NCBI GenBank assembly: GCA_000402755.1
Contig: AQSD01000001.1
Coordinates: 1-64,000 of the forward strand
Reading direction: 5' to 3'
Length of the DNA stretch: 64,000 nt
Source of the DNA: Fidelibacterota bacterium SCGC AAA160-B08
GTDB lineage: Bacteria > Fidelibacterota > Marinisomatia > Marinisomatales > Marinisomataceae
In this document: one piece after another, positions 35,593-44,530 of the stretch
Position numbering within the stretch: the stretch's first letter is position 1
How the letters are laid out: every line of letters begins with the position of its first letter
Translations under genes and position numbers: made by a program
The notes under the pieces: generated by a model
Database searches by the model: none
Seen by the model: only the letters and a program-made list of their open reading frames with translations
What the model was told of the DNA's origin: nothing

Positions 35593-36875
35593 CTAAGTGG
35601 ATTTCTTTTTATATAAAATTTATTTTTTATTTTTTCAATCCAAGTTGAGTACCAATCTGATTTTTTTTGATTTAAAGCCATTTGTTCTAAGTCTATCCAA
35701 TTTTTATCTAAAGTAGGTGGACCTCCTTCCTTTTTTTCATCAACCCAAATAATATGATAACCAAACTGAGTTAGTACGGGAGAACTAGGAGTATTTAATG
35801 GAATATTTTTTATAGTATCTGATAATTCTTTAATTTGATAAGACTCTAAGTCTATCATACCCATATAGCCACCCTTTGGGCCACTCGTTGTATCATCTGA
35901 AAGTTCTTTTGTTTTTAAAATAAAATCTTCTTTATTTTTTATTTCTTTTACAAGGGAGGCCGCTCTTTTATAGGTTAAATTTTTGTCTTCTTCCGAAGTA
36001 GTAACACTAATTAATATGTGTCTTAAAGCAACTTTTTGACCCGTTCTTTGTAAAACCTCAATTAAATGATAGCCATATTTGGTTTTTACTGGAGGGCTTA
36101 ATGTTTCAAGATCAATTGTCCACGCAGCTTTTTCAAACTCCTTTACAAAAGTTCCTCTTGGAACATAACCCAAGCTTCCACCCAGCTCTTTAGAGCCGGG
36201 ATCTTCAGAATATTTTTTTGCAGCGTCTTCAAAAGACAAGCCTAAAACAATTTCTTCTCTAACTTTATTTGTTTTTATAAGAGCTTCTTTTAGTGAACTT
36301 TCAGAGGGATTTATTTCAAGAAGAAGGTGTCTGGTTTTATAAAAAGTAGGAAAAGAACCAATACTATCTTTGTAGGTGTTATAAAAATCAATAACCTCAT
36401 TTCGTGTTATTGAAATTCCTGAAGTTAGGGTTGCTGTATATCTTTCTGCTAAAAGCTTTCCTTTCATGTCGTCTCGGTAAGCCCTTTTAAAGTCTGAAAT
36501 TTTTCTCCCCAAGGCTTCTTCGGCCGCTTCCTTACTTCCAGACTGATTAATAATAGTTTCTATTTGTCTTTCAAGAGCTCTTTCAACATCCTTATCTAAA
36601 ACTTCAACAGAGTCTACCTCGGCCATTTTTATAATAACGAGCTGTTCTATCATGCTTTCAGAAGACTGTAATAAAAGAGCTTTATATTTTTCTAAATCGG
36701 TAGTGGGGTTTATTTTTTGTTGGGCAGCCAATGCGTTTGCGGCCAAAACAACGTCACTTAGAAGAACAACCCTTCCCTCAACCACAGCAGAAACGCGATC
36801 AAGAAGAATGTCTTCTTGTGCAAAAGAAAAACTTATTAATAATGATAACAGTATTTTTTTAATTTTTATCTCCAT
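35571..36875 (-). CDS. surA: SurA-like periplasmic peptidyl-prolyl isomerase
   Basis: A 434-residue exported protein with a signal peptide (KKILLSLLISFSFAQ), a SurA-type N-terminal helical chaperone region (about 20-165) and two parvulin domains. The first (about 175-270) has TRHLLLEI, LGGSLGYVPRG and VKTKYGYHLIEV. The second (about 278-385) has LRHILISV, KGGYMGMI and TQFGYHIIWV. It should help outer-membrane proteins fold. The gene symbol is by similarity of architecture. The start overlaps the end of mnmG by 17 bases; its last codons contain one DnaA box of the candidate origin. Confidence 0.85.
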   Translation of the reverse strand: MEIKIKKILLSLLISFSFAQEDILLDRVSAVVEGRVVLLSDVVLAANALAAQQKINPTTDLEKYKALLLQSSESMIEQLVIIKMAEVDSVEVLDKDVERALERQIETIINQSGSKEAAEEALGRKISDFKRAYRDDMKGKLLAERYTATLTSGISITRNEVIDFYNTYKDSIGSFPTFYKTRHLLLEINPSESSLKEALIKTNKVREEIVLGLSFEDAAKKYSEDPGSKELGGSLGYVPRGTFVKEFEKAAWTIDLETLSPPVKTKYGYHLIEVLQRTGQKVALRHILISVTTSEEDKNLTYKRAASLVKEIKNKEDFILKTKELSDDTTSGPKGGYMGMIDLESYQIKELSDTIKNIPLNTPSSPVLTQFGYHIIWVDEKKEGGPPTLDKNWIDLEQMALNQKKSDWYSTWIEKIKNKFYIKRNPLSYPQIGN

Positions 36876-38766
36876 TTTTATATTTCACGTGAAACGAACG
36901 CTTTAAATATACTAATAAAATAGATATATCAGTTGGTCTAATACCTGGAATTCTTTGTGCCTGACCAACAGTTTCCGGCAATACGGAAGAAAGTTTTTCT
37001 CTCCCTTCGTTAGAAATGCTTGTTATTTCCTTATAATCAAAGCTTTTTGGAATTAACATGTTTTCATATATTTTTAACTTTTCAATTTCTTCTTTTTGTC
37101 TACTTATATAACCGTCATATTTAATTATAGTTTCTGCCTCAAATAAAATTTCCTCAAAATGCGAAGGAGAGCTCTTTTTTATTTCTTCAAAATAAGAAAA
37201 ACTAAAGTCTGTTATTTTAACAAGAGGCCTTTTTAATAGTTGAAATATTTTAACAGGCTCAGAAATAAGGCTTTCACCCAAAGAGGAGAGGTGAGGATTA
37301 ATTTTTTGTGGAGAAACAGACTCTTTTTTTAAAAAAGAAACAAGGTTGGATGTGTGGAGGTTCTTTTTTTCTAAAGAGAGGAGAGTTTTTTTGTCTAATA
37401 AACCAATTTTTTTTGAATATTTTAAGAGCCTTTGGTCTGCGTTTGAGGATCTAAGTTGAAGTCTATATTCCGCCCTAGACGTAAACATTCTATACGGCTC
37501 GTTTGTGTCTTTTAAAACAAGGTCGTCAACAAGAACACCCATATATGCATCGCTTCTTTTTAACAACAGGGGATCCCTATTTAATATTTTTTGTGCAGCA
37601 TTAATTCCAGCTAAAAGCCCTTGAGAGGAAGCCTCTTCATACCCAGAGGTTCCATTTATTTGACCAGCAAGAAAAAGACCAGAAAGACCCTTGGTTTCCA
37701 AAGTTGTTTTTAGTTGTGAGGGAAAAAAGAAATCATATTCTATTGCATACCCAGGCCTTAAAAACTCAACAGAGCCCAACCCCTCTACGGTTTTTAAACA
37801 CTCAAGCTGAACGTCTTCAGGTAAGCTAGTTGAAAAACCATTAACATATATTTGCTCAGAGTTTGTCCACTCTGGCTCGAGCTGTAAAACGTGACTAGGG
37901 TTTTGTGAAAACTTATAAACCTTATCTTCTATAGACGGACAATATCGCGGCCCCGCGGCCATTGTTTCTCCAGAATACATTGCAGACTTTGACAGATTTT
38001 TTAATATAAGTTCGTGGGTTTTTTCATTTGTTCTAAAGGCAAAACAGGGCTCGTCTTTTGATAAAAAGTTTTTTGTTTGATAGGAGAGGGGTTTTGGTTT
38101 TTTATCTCCATATCCAGCCACACCAAAAGACCAATCAACGGAGGTTTTTTTAATTCTTGGAGGGGTGCCAGTCTTTAGCCTACCAGACTTAAAACCCAAA
38201 GACTTTAAAGACTCGGTAATTCCCTCGGATCTTTTTTCGTCTAACCGCCCCGCCTTAATTTTCTTTTCACCAATATGTATTAAGCCATTTAAAAAGGTTC
38301 CACAGGTTAATATGGCGGCATCGCAAAAAAGCTCAAATCCGTCTGAAAAAATAACAGAGGAAACAGAACCATTTAATTCTTTTATTTTAACAACCTCTCC
38401 AGCTAATACATCAAGACCCACAGACTTTATGTGTTTTTGAACAACAGACTCATATTTTATTTTATCTATTTGAGAGCGAGGAGACCAAACAGAGCGACCC
38501 TTTGATAGGTTTAATGTTTTGCTTTGTAGGGTTGCTTGATCTGCAAAAACCCCCATCATACCACCCAAAACATCCAACTCTCTAACCATCTGGCCTTTTG
38601 CTAAGCCCCCAATTGCTGGATTACAAGACATTCTTCCTATTGCGGAGACATCCATAGAAACCAAAACAACATCAACCCCAAGCTTGTGTGCAATAAGAGC
38701 AGCCTCAACTCCGGCGTGCCCGCCCCCCACAACTACTAAATCACGCTTGTTTTTTTGTCGTTTCAC
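36859..38766 (-). CDS. mnmG: tRNA uridine-34 carboxymethylaminomethyl modification enzyme MnmG
   Basis: The 635-residue FAD enzyme that, with MnmE, modifies U34 of several tRNAs. The FAD motif is VVGGGHAGVEAA. MSCNPAIGGLAKGQMVRELD, GLFLAGQINGTSGYEEAS and FTSRAEYRLQLRSSNADQRL are diagnostic. The start is a GTG at 38766 that lies inside a parS-like palindrome. The last codons, reading SFHVK, lie inside a second one. It directly follows mnmE, whose stop is 6 bases before the GTG, so the partners are cotranscribed. Confidence 0.96.
   Translation of the reverse strand: MKRQKNKRDLVVVGGGHAGVEAALIAHKLGVDVVLVSMDVSAIGRMSCNPAIGGLAKGQMVRELDVLGGMMGVFADQATLQSKTLNLSKGRSVWSPRSQIDKIKYESVVQKHIKSVGLDVLAGEVVKIKELNGSVSSVIFSDGFELFCDAAILTCGTFLNGLIHIGEKKIKAGRLDEKRSEGITESLKSLGFKSGRLKTGTPPRIKKTSVDWSFGVAGYGDKKPKPLSYQTKNFLSKDEPCFAFRTNEKTHELILKNLSKSAMYSGETMAAGPRYCPSIEDKVYKFSQNPSHVLQLEPEWTNSEQIYVNGFSTSLPEDVQLECLKTVEGLGSVEFLRPGYAIEYDFFFPSQLKTTLETKGLSGLFLAGQINGTSGYEEASSQGLLAGINAAQKILNRDPLLLKRSDAYMGVLVDDLVLKDTNEPYRMFTSRAEYRLQLRSSNADQRLLKYSKKIGLLDKKTLLSLEKKNLHTSNLVSFLKKESVSPQKINPHLSSLGESLISEPVKIFQLLKRPLVKITDFSFSYFEEIKKSSPSHFEEILFEAETIIKYDGYISRQKEEIEKLKIYENMLIPKSFDYKEITSISNEGREKLSSVLPETVGQAQRIPGIRPTDISILLVYLKRSFHVKYKNGDKN
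36881..36896. promoter_or_regulatory. parS-like site in the 3' end of mnmG
   Basis: The perfect 12-bp palindrome TTTCACGTGAAA (36883-36894), followed by C, matches 14 of 16 bases of the widely conserved chromosomal parS consensus TGTTTCACGTGAAACA. It lies within the last mnmG codons (SFHVK) and just before the SurA-like gene. ParB would be expected to bind here. No parA or parB is in the window. Confidence 0.7.
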
Positions 38767-38774
38767 GTGAAACT
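38759..38774. promoter_or_regulatory. parS-like site at the mnmE-mnmG junction
   Basis: A second copy of TTTCACGTGAAA (38761-38772) matches parS in 14 of 16 bases. It overlaps the mnmG GTG start and reaches the mnmE stop codon. It is 1.9 kb from the first site, so the two bracket mnmG exactly. Confidence 0.7.
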
Positions 38775-40071
38775 ACTTTCCCACACAAAACGAAGAAAAG
38801 ACACTGTCTAACACGTCATCTTTTGTTGTTTTTTTTGTTATTTCATCTAAAAAAGAAAGAGCAAAGTTTAAGTCTTCGGCAACTAGCTCCAACTCAGGAG
38901 ATTGCTGTAAAGATTTTGTTGCAATTGATAGGTGGTGAATTGTTTTTTTTAAGCAAGACACCTGTCTTTGTGAGGTAACAATAAAGCCAATATCAGAAAA
39001 TCCAGAAGAAACCCTCTGTAAAATTAGTTTCTTAAGTTTAGAAATATTTTTATTTTTCAGAGCAGAAATAGATATATCATATTTTTCTCCACCACTCCGT
39101 ATATCTTTTTTATTAAAAACATAAACAACATTAGGGTTATCTGACGACAAAACAGATCCAGGCTCCCCAAGATATAAAACAAGGTCAGCTAATAAAACCT
39201 CTTGATTACTTTTTTCTACACCAATTTTTTCAATTTGGTCTTTAGTTTTTCTAATGCCGGCAGTGTCTTTTAAAACAAAGGGAATTTCGCCAATATTAAT
39301 AGTATTTTCCAGAACATCCCTTGTTGTTCCTGCAACCTCACTAACAATGGCCCGATCTTTTTTTAGTAGGGCGTTGAAGAGGGTTGATTTTCCTGCATTT
39401 GTTGGTCCGGCAATAACTACGCTTGCTCCAGAAGTTAAAACGCTTACAGCCTCAAAGCTCTCCACAGCAGAAGAAAGGTTTTTAATACAAGAACCTATTA
39501 CAGAAACGCTATCAGGAACCAGGCTTGGCTGAAGATCTTCTTCTGAAATGTCTAGATTAAACTCAATTTGTCCTATGGTGCCAATAATTTTATTTTTAAT
39601 GCTCAATATATTTTCAAGCAAAGACCCGCGAAGGTTTTTATAGCTTAGTTTTGCACCCAAAAGAGATTTTGAAGATATAAGAGAGGCAACAGACTCAGCT
39701 TGAGACATGTCTAACTTGTTATTAAGATAAGCTCTTTTTGTAAATTCTCCTCCGGGGGCTATTACCGCACCAAAAGAACAACAAAGGCCTATAGTTTTTT
39801 GTATTATAATAGGATTTCCATGTACGCTTATTTCTACGAGGTCTTCCCCCGTATAGGTATTTGGAGAAAAAAGAAAATTAATTATAGCCTCATCAAATAT
39901 TTGGCCATCAGAATCAACAAGCTGACAAAGGGTGGGGGTGTTGTTTTTTTTTGTTATAAGGGGGTTTTTTAAAAAAGAAGAAACTATTTTATGTGAGGCG
40001 CTCCCAGAAAGACGAATAACAGCAATTCCGCTAGATCCAAAAGGCGTCGAACAAGCAACAATTGTTCCCAT
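38773..40071 (-). CDS. mnmE: tRNA modification GTPase MnmE
   Basis: A protein of about 432 residues, partner of MnmG in tRNA U34 modification. N-terminal formyl-THF-binding domain with ACSTPFGSSGIAVIRLSG and GEFTKRAYLNNKLDMSQAE. The G domain has GPTNAGKSTLFN, GTTRDVLE, DTAGIRKT and NKKD. The C-terminal Cys motif reads FCVGK, the family's usual end. I prefer the ATG at 40071, because starting at 40131 would run into the end of yidC. Confidence 0.95.
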   Translation of the reverse strand: MGTIVACSTPFGSSGIAVIRLSGSASHKIVSSFLKNPLITKKNNTPTLCQLVDSDGQIFDEAIINFLFSPNTYTGEDLVEISVHGNPIIIQKTIGLCCSFGAVIAPGGEFTKRAYLNNKLDMSQAESVASLISSKSLLGAKLSYKNLRGSLLENILSIKNKIIGTIGQIEFNLDISEEDLQPSLVPDSVSVIGSCIKNLSSAVESFEAVSVLTSGASVVIAGPTNAGKSTLFNALLKKDRAIVSEVAGTTRDVLENTINIGEIPFVLKDTAGIRKTKDQIEKIGVEKSNQEVLLADLVLYLGEPGSVLSSDNPNVVYVFNKKDIRSGGEKYDISISALKNKNISKLKKLILQRVSSGFSDIGFIVTSQRQVSCLKKTIHHLSIATKSLQQSPELELVAEDLNFALSFLDEITKKTTKDDVLDSVFSSFCVGK

Positions 40072-40096
40072 TTTTTTAGACGGGGAAAGCCCCCGC

Positions 40097-41764
40097 TCAA
40101 GCCTCTTTATTAATGATTTTTTGTTGAGCAATTTGCATAAGATTAAAACATAAATAATAAAGGTTTAATCCAGAGGGAAAGCTATAAAAAAGAAAGAACA
40201 TCATCCCCGGAAACATATATTTCATCATTTTTTGTGTAGCCTCTTGTGCAGGATCTCCCCCGCTTGGCTGTGCGGCTGTACTTGCCTGCATTGTATAATA
40301 CATAGAAGCTGCCATCAAGAAGGGTAAAACATTAAGAGGAACTTCTCCAAGCATAAAAAGAGTGTCTGCCGCAGAAAGGTCTTTAATCCAAAAAACAAAA
40401 GACTCGCCCCTAAATTCAATAGTATTTCTAAAGACCATAAAAACAGACATTAAAATTGGCATCTGAACCAACATTGGAAGACAGCCGGCAAGAGGATTGA
40501 TTTTATGTTCCTGAAAAAGGGCCGCAATTTTTTGTTGTTGTAGAGTGGGGTTGTTTTTGTATTTAGTTTTTATGGTGTTCATAAGAGGGTTAAGCTCTTG
40601 CATTTTTTTTGAAGACCTTAACTGTTTAGCCATTAAGGGATAGGTAACGGTTTTAATTAGTACAGCAAAGAGAATAACAACAATACCATAGTTTGGTATT
40701 AGGCTATATAGAAAAGTCATAACCCTATAAACCAGCCAAGAGACAGAAGATAGCCACTGCCAACCAAGTATTTTTTCTTCAATACCGACATTTAGGCGAC
40801 CAATTTCTTCATATTCGAGAGGCCCCAAAAATACGTCAACCTGTTCAAAGTTTATATTTTGACTAGTTACAATATCAATTGCAGCACGCCCGCCAGTAGA
40901 ATATTTAGAAAGCTCTACAAAATCTGTTTTTTGGGGAACAAAAAACACCCCAAAATATTTTGTTCTATAACCAACAAACTCGGCTTGTCCGGTATATTGC
41001 TTGGTGTCCCTTTCTATGTCGCTTGAAGACCCACCAAAAATTCCAGCAGACCCCAAACTATAAGATTCTATGTCCCCGCTTTGGCCAACAAGCCCCTCAA
41101 GAAACATAGCGTCCTGTGTTGGTTCTGTAATGGGTAAACCGCCAAACCAGTCCAACCTAAATCTTCCATCTAAAATTTCTTCACGAACACCCCTCAAGTT
41201 GGTGTTCACTACAACCTTATAGCTATCATAAGAAAAGGTAAGATCTTTTTGAACGGTTTTGCCACCCACCTCCAAAACATAAGAAAGGGTTGTTGTTGGG
41301 TTTTCAGGGCCAAGAACAACAGATTTTTTTCCGCCGTCAAACGAAACTCTTTTTTCACCCCAAAACTCGTTTAAAAATATTTCTTCACCAGATTGATTGA
41401 TATAAGAAACTAAAAGATTGTTTTTGTTTTCTCCGTCTATAAGATCAAGGGTTTCCTCTGATTTTTTTAAGTGTTTTGTAACGAGAAAAGAGTCAAAAGA
41501 GCCACCATTTTTGTTGCTAATTTTTGTAGTAAAAAGTGGCGTTTCTATAACAAAAAAACTTTCTAAGCTTGATTGGTTTGATATTGTAGTAGGTTCGGGG
41601 GAGCTTTTTGTTATTTCTGTGGGGTTGTCACCAAGAACCACCTCTTGTGTTTGGTAGGTTGAGCCTTCTTCTGTTGGCTCCGGTGCAATAAAGTCTAGAT
41701 ATGTTGGCCAAAATAATAGGATTGCCCCGATTAAAATAAAACCAATGAGCGTTTTTTGATCCAT
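40097..41764 (-). CDS. yidC: membrane protein insertase YidC
   Basis: A 555-residue Gram-negative-type YidC. An N-terminal helix (TLIGFILIGAILLFWPTYL) is followed by a large periplasmic beta domain (about 55-345) and a conserved five-helix insertase part. Landmarks are NYGIVVILFAVLIKTVTYPL, INPLAGCLPMLVQMPIL and KYMFPGMMFFLFYSFPSGLN. It inserts proteins into the inner membrane alone or with SecYEG. It starts just 1 base after the rpmH stop; the usual rnpA and yidD genes between them are absent. Confidence 0.96.
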   Translation of the reverse strand: MDQKTLIGFILIGAILLFWPTYLDFIAPEPTEEGSTYQTQEVVLGDNPTEITKSSPEPTTISNQSSLESFFVIETPLFTTKISNKNGGSFDSFLVTKHLKKSEETLDLIDGENKNNLLVSYINQSGEEIFLNEFWGEKRVSFDGGKKSVVLGPENPTTTLSYVLEVGGKTVQKDLTFSYDSYKVVVNTNLRGVREEILDGRFRLDWFGGLPITEPTQDAMFLEGLVGQSGDIESYSLGSAGIFGGSSSDIERDTKQYTGQAEFVGYRTKYFGVFFVPQKTDFVELSKYSTGGRAAIDIVTSQNINFEQVDVFLGPLEYEEIGRLNVGIEEKILGWQWLSSVSWLVYRVMTFLYSLIPNYGIVVILFAVLIKTVTYPLMAKQLRSSKKMQELNPLMNTIKTKYKNNPTLQQQKIAALFQEHKINPLAGCLPMLVQMPILMSVFMVFRNTIEFRGESFVFWIKDLSAADTLFMLGEVPLNVLPFLMAASMYYTMQASTAAQPSGGDPAQEATQKMMKYMFPGMMFFLFYSFPSGLNLYYLCFNLMQIAQQKIINKEA

Positions 41765-41765
41765 A

Positions 41766-41906
41766 CTAAGAAGAAACTGTTAGTTTTTTACGACCCTTTT
41801 TTCTTCTGGCGGCTAAAACTTTTTTCCCACCCACGTTGGAGTTTCTTTCCATAAAGCCGTGCTTGTTTTTTCTTTTTCTATTGCTAGGTTGATATGTTCT
41901 TTTCAT
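41766..41906 (-). CDS. rpmH: 50S ribosomal protein L34
   Basis: A 46-residue, very basic ribosomal protein. It starts MKRTYQPSNRKRKNKHGFM, and VLAARRKKGRKKL near the end is diagnostic. The start ATG is at 41906 and the stop TAG at 41766-41768. It is the first gene of the rpmH-yidC-mnmE-mnmG unit and diverges from dnaA across 163 bases. Confidence 0.97.
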   Translation of the reverse strand: MKRTYQPSNRKRKNKHGFMERNSNVGGKKVLAARRKKGRKKLTVSS

Positions 41907-41936
41907 AATGCTTTGTTGCCGAAATATAGCCCAATA

Positions 41937-41957
41937 TTATTGTTTGTGAAACAATAA
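41937..41957. repeat. perfect 9-bp inverted repeat between rpmH and dnaA
   Basis: TTATTGTTT (41937-41945) and AAACAATAA (41949-41957) are exact reverse complements around a 3-base loop, GTG. It could be an operator or a small hairpin in the leader of rpmH. No known regulator is assigned. Confidence 0.6.
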
Positions 41958-42058
41958 AAACTATAGCAAAAAAGAGGGAAAACAAAGAAAAGTTCTGGAT
42001 ATCCGTAAAAAAGAATGTTAATCTAATGCAAGACAGTTTATTTTTTTTGTTAACAACT

Positions 42059-42067
42059 TGTGGATAA
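42059..42067 (-). promoter_or_regulatory. DnaA box at the dnaA start
   Basis: TGTGGATAA on the + strand is the perfect consensus TTATCCACA on the minus strand. It ends 2 bases before the dnaA ATG, where bound DnaA could repress its own expression. Confidence 0.7.
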
Positions 42068-42069
42068 CT

Positions 42070-43410
42070 ATGGATTATAAAAAAATTTGGAACGAAACAA
42101 AAAAGAATCTAAAAAAGATTCTACCCGAACACGGCTATGAGGCGTGGATAGAAACACTGTCACCTATTGGGGCCACAAAAGAGATTTTTATATTAGAGGC
42201 ACCGAACCAATTTGCGCACGACTGGATTATTAACAATTATTATGACTTAATAGTCTCTTCTTTGAGAGAACAAGACCCAAAAATTGATTTAAGGGTTGCA
42301 ATTGCTCCCCAATCTGAACAAAATGTCTTAGCAACAAGCCTTGCTGACAGCGAGCCAATTAAGCAAAGCAATGCGGGAAGAAGACACAATATAAACAGGG
42401 GAAATACGTTTGATTCTTTTGTAGAGGGCCCAAGCAGTATTTTTGCAAAAAATGCAGCATTAAATGTTTCAAAAAATCCGGGATCTACAGACTTTAACCC
42501 ACTTATTATTTATGGAGGTGTTGGTTTGGGAAAAACACACTTACTCCACGCCATAGCAAACGCCCTTATTAGAGGAAAAAAACAAACCAATGTTGTGTTA
42601 GCCTCATCAGAAAAATTTACCAATGATTTTATTGCAAGCATTCAAGAAAACAAATCAATGGACTTTTCTAAGGTTTATAGAAAAGCAGACGTACTCCTTA
42701 TCGACGATATACAGTTTTTTCAAGGAAAAGAGCAAACACAAGAGCAGTTTTTTCACACATTTAATGACCTATTTACCGCAGGAAAACAAATTGTAATGAC
42801 GGCGGACAGGTATCCAGGAGAAATGGTTGGACTTCAAGACAGGCTTCTGTCTAGGTTTGAGTCTGGGCTACACGCAGATATACAGCCGCCAGATTTTGAG
42901 ACCAGAGTTGCGATATTGTCAAAAAAAGCACAACAAAATAACATTAAAATTCCAAGTATATTTTTAGAAAAGATAGCGTCGCACGTTAGAACAAACATTA
43001 GAGACCTAGAAAGTTGCGTTACAAAAATATTTGCTCACGCCACATTTTCTCAAGAAGAAATTAGCGAAGCCCTAGTAGAGTCTATTATTAGAGAAAGGCT
43101 TGGGGATCAAGGCTATGGACAAGCAACGGTGCAAGATATTATAAGCGGCGTCTGCAGTATTTTTGCTGTAAGCCAGGAAGAAATAGTTGGGCAATCCAGA
43201 AGAAAAAATATAGCAGAAGCAAGACAGGTTGCTGCATATTTAGCTAGAGAGGTTTTAGATATGCCGCTCAACTCAATAGGGCTGCACCTCGGAGGAAGAG
43301 ACCACACAACTATTATACATGCACACAAAAAAGTTTCAGAGCTTTTAAAAAGGGATAGTAAATTTAAAAGACGTGTTGATATTATATATAATGAGTTAAA
43401 TTTAAAGTAG
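42070..43410 (+). CDS. dnaA: chromosomal replication initiator protein DnaA
   Basis: The 446-residue AAA+ initiator that binds DnaA boxes and opens oriC. N-terminal domain I (about 1-75), a short linker, then the ATPase with Walker A YGGVGLGKTHLLHA and Walker B VLLIDDIQF. The C-terminal DNA-binding signature is GGRDHTTIIHAHKKV. I start at the ATG at 42070 (MDYKKIWNE). An upstream TTG at 42058 would lie in the DnaA box itself. It diverges from rpmH and is followed 20 bases later by ssb. Confidence 0.97.
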   Translation: MDYKKIWNETKKNLKKILPEHGYEAWIETLSPIGATKEIFILEAPNQFAHDWIINNYYDLIVSSLREQDPKIDLRVAIAPQSEQNVLATSLADSEPIKQSNAGRRHNINRGNTFDSFVEGPSSIFAKNAALNVSKNPGSTDFNPLIIYGGVGLGKTHLLHAIANALIRGKKQTNVVLASSEKFTNDFIASIQENKSMDFSKVYRKADVLLIDDIQFFQGKEQTQEQFFHTFNDLFTAGKQIVMTADRYPGEMVGLQDRLLSRFESGLHADIQPPDFETRVAILSKKAQQNNIKIPSIFLEKIASHVRTNIRDLESCVTKIFAHATFSQEEISEALVESIIRERLGDQGYGQATVQDIISGVCSIFAVSQEEIVGQSRRKNIAEARQVAAYLAREVLDMPLNSIGLHLGGRDHTTIIHAHKKVSELLKRDSKFKRRVDIIYNELNLK

Positions 43411-43430
43411 AACATTATAAAGGAAAAAAA

Positions 43431-43880
43431 ATGGCAAAAGGAACAGTAAATAAAGTAACATTAATCGGTAGGCTGGGACAAGACCCAGAAATTAGATTTT
43501 CTGGAGACGGAAGAGCTATAGCCTCTTTTAGTGTTGCCACAAACGAAAGCTGGAAAAATAAAAACGGCGAAATACAAGAAAGAACAGAGTGGACAAAATG
43601 TACCGCTTTTGGCGGAACAGCAGAAAAATATATTCAACCATATGTCAAAAAAGGAAGCCTGGTTTATATCGAAGGTTCTCTAAAGACGGACAAGTGGCAA
43701 GACAAAGACGGAAATGATAAATATTCAACGGGCGTTGTTTTAAATAATTTTGGTGGGATACAAATTTTAGGTGGAGGCGACAACAACTCAAACTATGACA
43801 GTGCGGGCGGCATGAACCAAACACCAAAAACATCAGAAGAAAATACAAGCCAAGTTACAGAAGACGACCTTCCGTTTTAA
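43431..43880 (+). CDS. ssb: single-stranded DNA-binding protein
   Basis: A 149-residue SSB that coats single-stranded DNA. The OB fold (about 1-110) has VNKVTLIGRLGQDPEIRF and WTKCTAFGGTAEKYIQPYV. A low-complexity Asn/Ser/Thr linker follows. The acidic tip EDDLPF is the protein-interaction tail. The AAAGGA ribosome site precedes the ATG. It sits just after dnaA on the same strand. Confidence 0.96.
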   Translation: MAKGTVNKVTLIGRLGQDPEIRFSGDGRAIASFSVATNESWKNKNGEIQERTEWTKCTAFGGTAEKYIQPYVKKGSLVYIEGSLKTDKWQDKDGNDKYSTGVVLNNFGGIQILGGGDNNSNYDSAGGMNQTPKTSEENTSQVTEDDLPF

Positions 43881-43889
43881 TAACTCTTT

Positions 43890-44516
43890 GTGAAAAAGTC
43901 TAAACCGAGAAACAAAACAATACGATCGCTTCTTAACATGGTGTCGGTTGTTTTTTGTTTTTTTTTGATCAAAATGACAATAAACGGCAAGAAAAATTTG
44001 CCAAAAAATGGGCCATATATTTTAGCCCCAAACCACATAGACGACATAGATCCCTTTCCTCTTGCTGGAGCAGTGAACAAACCAATTACCTTTTTAATGG
44101 CTCAAGACCAAGCAAAAATTAAGTGGTATAAATACTGGGCGCCATGGTCATACGGAACGCTGCTCATTGATAGGAAAAAAATACAACCCTCCACAATTAA
44201 AGCTGTTCACAAACAAATTAAAAAAAAAGAAATTATATGTATTTTCCCAGAAGGAACCACGATTGGATCTGGGCTAAAAAAAGCAAAAAATGGAGCATCT
44301 TTTTTTGCAGCAAGACACGAAATTCCAATAATTCCCGTAGCAATATCTGGGACAGAAAAAGCGCTCTCCGCAATTAAAAGATTTCAAAGGGCTAAAGTTA
44401 CCCTTAGCTTTGGGGAGCCGATTATTGCTAAAAAAGAAGACATAAAAAAACTAAACGAACTTACTGCACAAACGATGGAAGCAATTAAAAAAATGTTACC
44501 AGAGCAGTATTGTTAA
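43890..44516 (+). CDS. plsC: 1-acyl-sn-glycerol-3-phosphate acyltransferase family protein
   Basis: A 208-residue LPLAT-family enzyme, probably making phosphatidic acid from lysophosphatidic acid. A hydrophobic N-terminal segment (MVSVVFCFFLIKMTI) is followed by the H-x4-D motif in PNHIDDIDPF. FPEGTTIGSG is the phosphate-binding block and IPIIPVAISGTEK the later one. The start is GTG at 43890. The gene symbol is by family only. It lies 9 bases after ssb and abuts the DoxX-like gene. Confidence 0.82.
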   Translation: MKKSKPRNKTIRSLLNMVSVVFCFFLIKMTINGKKNLPKNGPYILAPNHIDDIDPFPLAGAVNKPITFLMAQDQAKIKWYKYWAPWSYGTLLIDRKKIQPSTIKAVHKQIKKKEIICIFPEGTTIGSGLKKAKNGASFFAARHEIPIIPVAISGTEKALSAIKRFQRAKVTLSFGEPIIAKKEDIKKLNELTAQTMEAIKKMLPEQYC

Positions 44517-44530
44517 ACATTGGGGAAAAA

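Larger units (their letters stand above)
41907..42069. promoter_or_regulatory. rpmH-dnaA divergent regulatory region
   Basis: These 163 bases separate two divergent genes that are usually strongly controlled. They hold a perfect 9-bp inverted repeat (41937-41957) and one DnaA box at the dnaA side (42059-42067). I could not fix a -35/-10 pair with confidence on either strand. Confidence 0.5.

Noticed and set aside
36881..36896. Alternative reading of the CACGTG palindrome as a Noc site or a general regulator operator
   Set aside because: Noc sites differ (CCCGGG centre); the flanks match parS and the position near the origin fits parS better.
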